From contig DWYA01000013.1 in the NCBI GenBank assembly GCA_019118905.1, positions 7,290 to 71,289 of the forward strand: a stretch of 64,000 nucleotides of DNA, written 5' to 3'. The notes below the pieces were generated by a model, which made no database searches, was not told the origin of the DNA, and saw only the letters and a list, made by a program, of their open reading frames with translations. The position numbers were made by a program, and so were the translations under genes. Positions 57,416-64,000 of this stretch are shown here, piece after piece. The stretch comes from Ruthenibacterium avium (lineage in GTDB: Bacteria > Bacillota > Clostridia > Oscillospirales > Ruminococcaceae). How positions within the stretch are numbered: position 1 is the first letter of the stretch; every line of letters begins with the position of its first letter.

Positions 57416-59070
57416 GCCAGCACCTTCCCTTGCTCAATCCAAATTTGCTCATCTGCAATGCGCATGGTGGAAGCGCGATGGCTGACCAATACAAAGGTCT
57501 TTTTTCCGCGCTCGGCGTACAACGAGTGCAAAATGATGGACTCATTCAAGCTGTCAAGGTTGCTGGTTGGTTCATCCAGCAGCACCAAGGGAGCATTGTG
57601 CAAAAATGCCCGTGCAATGCCAATGCGCTGACGCTCGCCGCCGGAAAGGCTGTCGCCAAGCTCTCCCACATTTGTTTCATACCCTTGTGGGAGCGATTCA
57701 ATCAGCTCATGGATGGAAGCCTTTTTACAGGCGGCAATGATTTGTTCGCGTGTGGCGTGAGGGTTTGCGACTTTTAAATTGTTTTCAATGGTATCGCGGA
57801 ACAGATGGGTGTCCTGTGTCACATAGCCTTCGGCCTTGCGCAGGCTGGCGGTTTGAATGTCGGCAATCGGAACGCCGGAAACAGAAATCGAACCTTCACG
57901 CACATCCCAGAAGCGCATCAGCAGTTTTAACAGCGTTGATTTTCCGCTGCCGCTTCGCCCGCAAATGCCGAGAATCTGACCGGGGCGCAGCTTGACACTG
58001 ACATCGTTTAACACCGGCTGACCATCATAAGAAAAGGAAACACTGCGGCATTCCGCGCCGTCAAATGTAATTTCGGTGCCGTGGGGATTTTCCTCTACTT
58101 GCGGGGTTTCTTCCAGCAAATCCAATACGCGGTTGCCGGCGGCTAAGGTGTTTTGCAGTGTTGTGCCGAGATTTGCCAGCGCCACCACCGGGCCGAACGA
58201 GCTGATCAGCGCCGTAAAACTAAGCAAAACGGCTTGTGGGCCAACGCTGCCTTGGCGGTACAGCTCCGCAGCCAAAAATAGCATTCCCAACGAGCAAACG
58301 AGAATCAGCGTGTTGGCACAGGCGCTGACGAAGGCCGTTTGACGCTTCATCTTCGCCTCCTGCGCGGTTAAGGCATCGCTTTGCTCTTTCAATGCGTTTA
58401 AACGGCTTTGACCATCGTGATACTGCAAGGTTTGCGAAAGCCCGCGCAGACTGTCCAGCATAAAAGCGCTCAATTCGCCGTTTTGATTGCGAAAGCGCAA
58501 AGCGGTATCTCCGCCGCGCTTTGCCGCAGTCAGCGGAAGCACTACTCCCACCAGCACATAAGAAACCGCCGCGGTCAACCCTAACAGCGGGTGAAACGAA
58601 CCGAGCCAAATGGACATGCCCCCGCACATGAGCAGTGCGATGAGAACCGGAGAAATGGTATGGGCATAAAACACCTCTAATAATTCAATATCGGAGGTAA
58701 TCACAGAAATCAAATCGCCCTTGTCGCGGCCTTCCAGCTTGGCGGGGCAAAGGCGGCGCAGTGCTGTAAAAATTTTGTCGCGGATGAGCGCCAAAAGCTT
58801 AAACGCGATATAGTGGTTGCAGGCTTGCTCCCCATAGCGCAGAAACCCGCGCAGCACGCCGAACAGAGCAATCAACCCAAGAAACAGGCCAACGGACTGC
58901 CCGCTTTCTGCCAGCAGATTCCACAGCGACCATGCGCCCAAGACGGTGAGAAAAGTGGAGCAAACAAAGCCCGCAGCACCAAGCCCAACGGCTGTCAGCA
59001 TATACCCGGCTAAGGGACGCACCAGCCCAATGAGGCGAAACATAACGGTAAAGCCACTGCGTTGTTTCAT
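57412..59070 (-). CDS. ABC transporter ATP-binding/permease half, second subunit (CydC/IrtB-like)
   Basis: A 552-residue exporter-type half-transporter: six membrane helices (about 1-310), then the ATPase with Walker A CGRSGSGKSTLLKLLMRFW, Q loop YVTQDTHLFRDTIENNL, signature LSGGERQRIGIARAFL, Walker B LVLLDEPTSNLDSLNE and H loop VLVSHRASTM. ATG 59070 overlaps the stop of the first half gene, and AAAGGAG precedes. It forms a heterodimer with that protein. The pair resembles CydDC but no cydAB is near; siderophore-type IrtAB/YbtPQ importers are an alternative. Substrate unknown. Confidence 0.88.
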   Translation of the reverse strand: MKQRSGFTVMFRLIGLVRPLAGYMLTAVGLGAAGFVCSTFLTVLGAWSLWNLLAESGQSVGLFLGLIALFGVLRGFLRYGEQACNHYIAFKLLALIRDKIFTALRRLCPAKLEGRDKGDLISVITSDIELLEVFYAHTISPVLIALLMCGGMSIWLGSFHPLLGLTAAVSYVLVGVVLPLTAAKRGGDTALRFRNQNGELSAFMLDSLRGLSQTLQYHDGQSRLNALKEQSDALTAQEAKMKRQTAFVSACANTLILVCSLGMLFLAAELYRQGSVGPQAVLLSFTALISSFGPVVALANLGTTLQNTLAAGNRVLDLLEETPQVEENPHGTEITFDGAECRSVSFSYDGQPVLNDVSVKLRPGQILGICGRSGSGKSTLLKLLMRFWDVREGSISVSGVPIADIQTASLRKAEGYVTQDTHLFRDTIENNLKVANPHATREQIIAACKKASIHELIESLPQGYETNVGELGDSLSGGERQRIGIARAFLHNAPLVLLDEPTSNLDSLNESIILHSLYAERGKKTFVLVSHRASTMRIADEQIWIEQGKVLA

Positions 59071-60800
59071 TGTTGTTTCTCCTTTCCAACTTCCTCCAGC
59101 TGCTTTTGCAGCGTCCACAAACGGCGGTAAGGGCCGTCGTGTCCAAGCAGTTCTTCGTGACTGCCGGACTCTTTGATTTCGCCGTTTTCAAACGCATAAA
59201 TGTTGTCGGCGCAAGTTACATTGGCCAAGCGATGGGAGATAAACAGCACTGTTTTTTGATGTGCCATTCGACGAATTTCCTGCATGATGATATCTTCGCT
59301 TTCCACGTCGATATTGCTGGTTGCCTCGTCGAAAATATACACCGGCGTATCGTGCAAAAGAGCGCGCGCCAAAGCCAGACGCTGGCGCTGACCGCCGGAA
59401 AAGTTCTCGCCGCGCTCCAGCACCGTTGTATCTAACCCCTGTTCACTGCGCAGGAAATCGGCAAGTGCTACCCGCTCCAGTACGGCCCAAAGCGCTGCGT
59501 CGTCGGCATCGGGCTTTGCCATCAGCAAATTGCTGCGCACGCTTCCTTTAAATAAGTGTACGCTGCTGCCTACGGTTGTGACAGTGCGCATCAGCACATC
59601 GCGCGGTAACGCCGAAAGCTCCACGCCGCCCAAGGTGATACTGCCGGTGTAACCCTCGCGTGTGCCGGCTGCCAGTGCGCACACTGTGCTTTTACCGCAG
59701 CCGCTTTTACCCACCAAGGCGGTCATCTCGTTGGCCGGAATGCTAAGGGAAACATCAGATAAGATATTCCGCTGGCCATCATACGAAAAGCCAACGTGAG
59801 AAAAATGCAGGGCTGTGTCCTGCAAGCGCACATCGGAGTTTTTTTGCTCCGGCTCCTCCAGCCCTAAAAGACGGAAAATTTTGTCGCTTGCCGCCATGCC
59901 GTTCATCGCAATATGGAAAAAGGAGCCCAGCAGACGCATCGGAAGAAAAAATTCCGCCGAAAGAAGAATCATCAACAGACATGCGGCAAAGCCGATTTCC
60001 GACGCAGCGTAAGCGCGTATCGCCAAAATAATGCCGGCGGCACTTCCTCCAAAGGCCACTAAATCCATAATCGTGATGGAGTTGAGCTGCATGGTGAGCA
60101 CCTTCATGGTAATGCGGCGAAAGTGTTCAGCCTGCTCATTCATCTGTGCGTGGCGTTCCCCGTCCGTCTGATAAATTTTTAAGGTGGTCAAGCCCTGCAA
60201 ATTTTCCAAAAAGTGGTCGCCCAGCGCCGTGTACTGCCCCCAATATTTTGCTAAAAGCTTTTTGGCGAACGTTTGCACCAGTGCGATGGAAATGGGAATC
60301 AGCGGAACGCAGATAAATAAAATCAATGCGGCCGGAAAATAGAAAAACGACAGTACGGCAAACAGTGTAATGGGAGCAAGCAGACTGTAAAACAGCTGGG
60401 GCAGATAAGCACTGAAATAGGTTTCCAGCTGTTCCACGCCTTCACATGCCACCTGTACAATTTCACTGGTCGCCGTGCTTTGGGCATAGGAAGGGCCAAG
60501 GCGCAGCAGCTTTTGATAAATGGCTTCGCGCAGCGTGTGTTTTACACGGCGGCAGGATAAATAGCCCTGCCACGAGGCAGCGCGCATACATAAAAAGCGA
60601 ATGGCGGCCATAGCAAAGCAAAACAAAGCCGTGGGAACAGCGGGAAGTGCTGCACCTGTGACCAGCCCGGCAAGAAAGACGCACACGCAGGCGGTTAAGG
60701 CAATGTTTGCCAGAAGGGAAAGCCATTGCAGGAATACATTGGCGGCAATGTGCTTTTTGGCTTCGGGCACCATTTCGATGAGGCGTTTTTGAAGCATCAT
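59067..60800 (-). CDS. ABC transporter ATP-binding/permease half, first subunit (CydD/IrtA-like)
   Basis: A 577-residue exporter-type half-transporter and first gene of a four-gene operon. Start ATG 60800 (MMLQKRLIEMVPEAKKH) behind AAAGGA; upstream frame ignored. Six helices (about 20-310), then Walker A VGKSGCGKSTVCALAAG, Q loop TVGSSVHLFKGSVRSNL, signature FSGGQRQRLALARAL, Walker B VYIFDEATSNIDVESE, H loop VLFISHRLANVT. Both halves have complete ATPase motifs. A palindrome (60840-60855) and an upstream terminator (60866-60891) suggest regulated expression, possibly by metal. Confidence 0.88.
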   Translation of the reverse strand: MMLQKRLIEMVPEAKKHIAANVFLQWLSLLANIALTACVCVFLAGLVTGAALPAVPTALFCFAMAAIRFLCMRAASWQGYLSCRRVKHTLREAIYQKLLRLGPSYAQSTATSEIVQVACEGVEQLETYFSAYLPQLFYSLLAPITLFAVLSFFYFPAALILFICVPLIPISIALVQTFAKKLLAKYWGQYTALGDHFLENLQGLTTLKIYQTDGERHAQMNEQAEHFRRITMKVLTMQLNSITIMDLVAFGGSAAGIILAIRAYAASEIGFAACLLMILLSAEFFLPMRLLGSFFHIAMNGMAASDKIFRLLGLEEPEQKNSDVRLQDTALHFSHVGFSYDGQRNILSDVSLSIPANEMTALVGKSGCGKSTVCALAAGTREGYTGSITLGGVELSALPRDVLMRTVTTVGSSVHLFKGSVRSNLLMAKPDADDAALWAVLERVALADFLRSEQGLDTTVLERGENFSGGQRQRLALARALLHDTPVYIFDEATSNIDVESEDIIMQEIRRMAHQKTVLFISHRLANVTCADNIYAFENGEIKESGSHEELLGHDGPYRRLWTLQKQLEEVGKEKQQ

Positions 60801-60839
60801 GCGGGGAAATCCTTTCTGCATATAAAATGAAAAGTGAAT

Positions 60840-60855
60840 GTTAGCTTTAGCTAAC
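60840..60855. promoter_or_regulatory. Palindromic operator candidate of the ABC operon
   Basis: GTTAGCT-TT-AGCTAAC, a perfect 7+2+7 palindrome, 40 bases before the ABC start and downstream of the leader terminator. It resembles DtxR-type iron boxes (TTAGGTTAGCCTAACCTAA) in its TTAG...CTAA arms. Confidence 0.6.
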
Positions 60856-60865
60856 AAAGGGCTAG

Positions 60866-60891
60866 AAAAAAGCATCGCTAAAAAGCGATGC
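60866..60891 (-). terminator. Leader terminator of the ABC operon
   Basis: GCATCGCT (60872-60879) and AGCGATGC (60884-60891); on the minus strand the stem is followed by six Ts (60871-60866). Placed in the 5' leader, about 65 bases before the first gene, it could act as an attenuator. Confidence 0.65.
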
Positions 60892-61048
60892 AACAACCGG
60901 AAAACGATAGATAAACTGCTTTTCAAGTAATTATTTCTGAAACAAAGTTAACATATGCTTACTGAGTTTATTGTAACCAAAAAATATTCTCCTGTCAAGA
61001 GGCTTTTAAAACGCGGAAAAATCGATTAAACGGATTAAAATGATACAA

Positions 61049-61086
61049 CAAAAAAGCGTTTGCCGGTAAGCTCTGGCAAACGCTGA
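61049..61086 (-). terminator. Terminator of the second flippase gene
   Basis: AGCGTTTGCC (61055-61064) pairs with GGCAAACGCT (61075-61084); Ts follow on the minus strand. Confidence 0.85.
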
Positions 61087-61091
61087 AAAGA

Positions 61092-62507
61092 TTAACGTGT
61101 TTTTTTGCGCCGGGACAACAGCACTGTCACAGTGTCTACAAAGCTGCTCAGATTAAACAGCAGTGTAATGTAGGTAGCGATGGTCAGCCAAAACGCCCAA
61201 TTTTCTCCCTGCATCAGCAAAATCATGCTTTGGAAGCACAAAAGAGCAACATTGATGGCAAGATGCACCGGGCGGTAATTCATGCGCAGCAATCGCCGTG
61301 TGGAAAACGCGCGAATGAAAAAGACCACAAAGTAGCTGGCCGCCGTGGCCACAGCTGCACCCTGAATGCCGTAGGAGGGAATCAGCGTGGCGTTTAAGAT
61401 TAAGTTTAAAACAGCGCCGACACCCATTGTCAGCAGCGAAAGCCCGCTTTTCATTTCAAGCATGTAAATACTGTTTTGGAAATTAGAAAGCGAGGAGAAA
61501 ATAGTGGCAAACGTAAACAGCGGCACAAACTCCCACGCGGAGAAGAATTCTTTGCCGACATACACGCGCATGATGGGTTGGCACAGCCAGATAATGCCTG
61601 CGGCAGCCATAAACATGATACCCTGATAAATGCCGAATACCCGGGAAAAGAAAGCTTCACGCCCGGCTTTAGAGCCGTCTGTAAACGCGCTGATTTGCCA
61701 TGCCTCGGTAAACATGGTGGCAACGATGGAAAGCAGCGTGGGAAGACGGTAGCACGCACTCATCAACCCGGTATATTCCGGCCCCAGCATATTGGTAATA
61801 AACAGCTTGTCGCTCGTGTTGGTAATGGACCAGAAGATCGACGCCGACACCAGCGGAAGGGAAAAGCGAAGCATCCGCCCCATCAGCTCCCGGTCGAAGC
61901 TGCGAAACCGTACAAAACGCCACATGCGCAGGGAGAAAAATAAAAACAGTGCGCTGATAAAATCGCCGGTGATGACGGCCAGCAGCATACCTTCGGGCCG
62001 CAGACCAAAGCCGGAAATGTAAAGGACGGTGCATACCAAAGTAACGGCACTGTTTAAAATGCCGTCAATGGCGTACAGACGCAAATTTCCCTGTGCGCGG
62101 GTAACCTGACAGTTCAGTGTGTTAAAGCAGCTCGTCAGCAAGAATACCAGCATCAGCGCGCCGTATGGCCCAACGGAATTGGCGATAAAATCAAACTGTG
62201 ATAGAACGGGCCAGATGATGAGCAAAATGCCGTACCCTGTGCCCAAAGCGGCCAGGCCGTTGGTATAAATTTTTCGGTGGTCGCTGTGCGCCTCAAGGCC
62301 AAAGCGCACAATGGCGTTTTGAATGCCAAGCAGCACCAGAGGGATAAAAAACTGTCCTGTTGTCTGCACAGTGTCCATCAAACCAAACTCGGCGGTGGTC
62401 AGCTGGCGAGTATAGTAGGCCGTCATTAAAATGCCCAGCAGTTTGGAAGAAAACTGATTGATGGCCGTCAAAATGGTATTGGACACCAAACGCTTATACT
62501 TATTCAT
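61092..62507 (-). CDS. Oligosaccharide flippase family protein (PST)
   Basis: A 471-residue membrane protein with twelve to fourteen helices. It opens KRLVSNTILTAINQFSSKLLGILMTAYYTRQLTTAEFGLMDTV, the PST/Wzx N-terminus, and contains ARAQGNLRLYAIDGILNSAVTLV and LEMKSGLSLLTMGVGAVLNLILNATLIPSYGIQGAAVATA typical of the family. It flips undecaprenyl-linked oligosaccharides; no linked glycosyltransferase genes. ATG 62507 follows GAAAGGAAAC. Own promoter (62603-62631) and terminator. Confidence 0.9.
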   Translation of the reverse strand: MNKYKRLVSNTILTAINQFSSKLLGILMTAYYTRQLTTAEFGLMDTVQTTGQFFIPLVLLGIQNAIVRFGLEAHSDHRKIYTNGLAALGTGYGILLIIWPVLSQFDFIANSVGPYGALMLVFLLTSCFNTLNCQVTRAQGNLRLYAIDGILNSAVTLVCTVLYISGFGLRPEGMLLAVITGDFISALFLFFSLRMWRFVRFRSFDRELMGRMLRFSLPLVSASIFWSITNTSDKLFITNMLGPEYTGLMSACYRLPTLLSIVATMFTEAWQISAFTDGSKAGREAFFSRVFGIYQGIMFMAAAGIIWLCQPIMRVYVGKEFFSAWEFVPLFTFATIFSSLSNFQNSIYMLEMKSGLSLLTMGVGAVLNLILNATLIPSYGIQGAAVATAASYFVVFFIRAFSTRRLLRMNYRPVHLAINVALLCFQSMILLMQGENWAFWLTIATYITLLFNLSSFVDTVTVLLSRRKKTR

Positions 62508-62602
62508 GCCGTTTCCTTTCGCGCCGCCCTTCCAAAGAAGGGCGTGTGAACTGTTCTCTCATGCGGCGTCTGTCCTGCAAAACAGAGGGCCGTAATTACA
62601 AT

Positions 62603-62631
62603 AGTATATAACAAGCCCTTGCGCAATGCAA
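62603..62631 (-). promoter_or_regulatory. Sigma-A promoter of the second flippase gene
   Basis: Minus strand: TTGCAT (62631-62626), 17-base spacer, TATACT (62608-62603). Confidence 0.7.
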
Positions 62632-62693
62632 GCAAAAAGAGGAAAACAAAATGTGTCTATAAAAAATGTAAATACGCGGCGCGCTTTTTTGCA

Positions 62694-63251
62694 CTAAGGG
62701 TTTTGACGCAGTTTCGCGCGCAGCTCGCGCCAATTCGGCAGATGGGCTTGTACCACTTGCCAAAAGGCTTTGCTGTGATTGCAATGAATAAAATGTGAAT
62801 ATTCATGCACGATGACATAGGTAATGACCTCGGGCGGATACAACGCAAGGCGCAGATTTAGGGTGATGCGTCTGCGGGCCGGACAGCACACACCCCACCT
62901 TGTTTTCATGTCACGGACACACAGCGTGGGACGCTGGGGAACTGCCGTACAAAATTGGCGGTACACGGGTTCCTCCAGCGCTGTAAAAAGCGCCAGTGCC
63001 TCTGCTGCGGAAACCGGGCAGGGTGCTGCATGAAGCGCGGCTTGCTCGGCGGCATGTTTGCGGGCCTTTTCCACCCACTCCCGGCGCTCGTCCACCAGCG
63101 CATCAATCTGTTTTAAGGGTACGCGGGCCGATGCGCTGACGGCCAGCGTGCCGTCTGTACGCACGCGGAAATTGATGTTTTTCACTCGTTTCCTCGTCAG
63201 TTCATAGCGGATGCCAAGCGGTGAAATACGTTCTTTCGGCTGCTCCAACAG
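62694..63251 (-). CDS. YgjP-like (SprT-type, DUF45) metallopeptidase
   Basis: A 185-residue protein of the YgjP/M48-like metallopeptidase group. The zinc motif is VIVHEYSHFIHCNHSKAFW (HExxH...H), preceded by the usual TRWGVCCPARRRITLNLRLALYPPEVITY. The N-terminal half is a beta domain (VKNINFRVRTDGTLAVSASARVPLKQIDALV). TTG 63251 (LEQPKERISPLG) was chosen because AAGGGGG lies eight bases upstream. The promoter -10 lies at 63282-63277, so the more upstream ATG is excluded. Physiological substrate unknown. Confidence 0.88.
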   Translation of the reverse strand: MLEQPKERISPLGIRYELTRKRVKNINFRVRTDGTLAVSASARVPLKQIDALVDERREWVEKARKHAAEQAALHAAPCPVSAAEALALFTALEEPVYRQFCTAVPQRPTLCVRDMKTRWGVCCPARRRITLNLRLALYPPEVITYVIVHEYSHFIHCNHSKAFWQVVQAHLPNWRELRAKLRQNP

Positions 63252-63276
63252 CGATGCCCCCCTTCTTGTCAAGGAC

Positions 63277-63305
63277 ATTATACACGTTTTGAACGAAATC
63301 AGCAA
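63277..63305 (-). promoter_or_regulatory. Sigma-A promoter of the YgjP-like gene
   Basis: Minus strand: TTGCTG (63305-63300), 17-base spacer, TATAAT (63282-63277). Confidence 0.75.
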
Positions 63306-63366
63306 TTCTGACAAAATTTCAGAAAAAATTTCGCCGCGGTTTTGACCGCGTTCGTGCTTTTTCGTC

Positions 63367-63395
63367 TTGACGAACCCTATATATAGTGATAAACT
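63367..63395 (+). promoter_or_regulatory. nrdD promoter
   Basis: TTGACG (63367-63372), 17-base spacer, TAAACT (63390-63395). NrdR box 1 fills the spacer. Confidence 0.75.
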
Positions 63396-63420
63396 AACTA
63401 CTGTTTTCAAGATTTAGGGC
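63374..63420 (+). promoter_or_regulatory. Pair of NrdR boxes
   Basis: Box 1 core CTATATATAG (63377-63386) in ACCCTATATATAGTGA, box 2 core CAAGATTTAG (63408-63417), exactly 31 bases apart, the usual spacing of tandem NrdR sites. NrdR represses ribonucleotide reductase genes when dATP is high. Confidence 0.8.
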
Positions 63421-63482
63421 GTTTTTGGAATGTCGCACCCTCCATGTGGGGCGGACACAGCCGGGAAGAGAGGATTACGCAC

Positions 63483-64000
63483 ATGGTAAAAAGCATTGTA
63501 AAACGGGATGGCCGCGTGGTTTTATACGATGAAAGCAAAATCACCGCCGCCATTTTAAAATCTCTCAAAGCCGCCGGGGAAGGCGATGCCGAGCAAGCCT
63601 CGCTGGTGGCGCGCGCTGTGGGGCGGCGGCTGGAGGCTTTGCCGCAGGAAAACCCGCGCATTGAGGAGATTCAAGATATTGCCGAGCAGGAGCTGATGCA
63701 CGCCGGGTTTGAAAATGCCGCAAAGCAGTATATCCTGTACCGCGCTGAGCGCACACGCATCCGAGAGGCAAAAACCAGCTTGATGCACGCCATTGACGAA
63801 ATTACAAATGTGGATGCCCGTCAAAGCGATATGAAGCGCGACAATGCGAACATCGACGGCAACACCGCAATGGGCAGTATGCTGCAAATCGGCACGGCGG
63901 GCGCAAAGGCTTACAATGCCGCTTACCTGCTCACTCCCGAGCAATCCAAGGCGTATGCCGAGGGCGACATTCATATACATGATTTTGATTTTTATGCATT
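63483..64000 (+). CDS. nrdD: Anaerobic ribonucleoside-triphosphate reductase, 5' end
   Basis: Start of a class III (glycyl radical) ribonucleotide reductase, which makes dNTPs without oxygen. The first 172 residues show an N-terminal ATP cone (VKSIVKRDGRVVLYDESKITAAILKSL), the allosteric site that binds ATP/dATP, then AKTSLMHAIDEI, DNANIDGNTAMGSMLQIG and EGDIHIHDFDFYA, which are typical of NrdD. ATG 63483 follows GAGAGGA. It is expressed from a promoter with NrdR boxes. The remainder, including the glycyl radical site, lies beyond the window edge; an nrdG activase is expected downstream. Confidence 0.96.
   Translation, partial: MVKSIVKRDGRVVLYDESKITAAILKSLKAAGEGDAEQASLVARAVGRRLEALPQENPRIEEIQDIAEQELMHAGFENAAKQYILYRAERTRIREAKTSLMHAIDEITNVDARQSDMKRDNANIDGNTAMGSMLQIGTAGAKAYNAAYLLTPEQSKAYAEGDIHIHDFDFYA

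Noticed and set aside
63252..63281. ATG start at 63281 for the YgjP-like gene
   Set aside because: This ATG overlaps the TATAAT of the promoter, so it lies upstream of the transcript.

Overview
The window looks like a chromosome segment of a Gram-positive, anaerobic, probably gut-dwelling clostridium (Oscillospiraceae/Ruminococcaceae-like). The grounds are strong AGGAGG ribosome sites, sigma-A promoters, an anaerobic class III ribonucleotide reductase, an Rnf-type membrane module, a dockerin-bearing M60 mucinase-like protease, a DUF2975/XRE pair and UUG/GUG starts. This is inferred from gene content; no rRNA or tRNA gene was seen. 

Layout. 1-5.1 kb (minus strand): end of cysE, an AI-2E-type permease, an HD-domain protein, MTA/SAH nucleosidase and ychF, preceded by a candidate small RNA or leader. 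5.6-13.9 kb (plus): a two-component system, rpe coupled to three Rnf-like membrane subunits (D, E, A only), a GNAT enzyme, a GNAT-MnmM fusion and an HtrA protease. 14.3-16.8 kb: a nucleoid-associated protein, a rhodanese and a DUF2975/XRE pair. 16.8-23.5 kb (minus): a 1,806-residue secreted M60 metalloprotease with a dockerin, followed by a membrane-anchored protein with a cohesin-like domain, perhaps a small mucin-degrading surface complex. 24-29.3 kb: an amino-acid ABC importer, a CYTH protein, an RlmI-like methyltransferase and a Cys-rich peptide. 29.5-30.7 kb: a decayed chemoreceptor pseudogene. 

32.1-47.35 kb is a compact phage-type block: an S24 repressor with palindromic operators, a Cro-like gene, terminase small and large subunits, portal, scaffold, coat, two adaptor-like proteins, four related fibre genes (two collagen-like, one with an S74 chaperone), amidase, holin and a Gln-rich coiled-coil protein. 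The head and connector order resembles P22-type podoviruses. No integrase, replication or tape-measure gene is present and ordinary genes lie on both sides, so it is either a stripped prophage or a domesticated, repressor-controlled particle. 

47.4-64 kb: a Tet(M)-like ribosomal GTPase fused to a YacP/Rae1-type NYN nuclease, overlapped by a Crp/Fnr regulator; a divergent NitT/TauT-type ABC operon with a fused permease-ATPase; a CorA-like transporter; a Crh-like HPr lacking its active-site His; two flippases; a heterodimeric ABC exporter-type operon with YgbA_NO and YbaN proteins; a YgjP-type metallopeptidase; and the start of nrdD behind two NrdR boxes. 

Three copies of a roughly 140-bp repeat sit inside terminators at 11.5, 14.0 and 56.5 kb, and at two of the sites the whole terminator hairpin is duplicated on both sides of the repeat.
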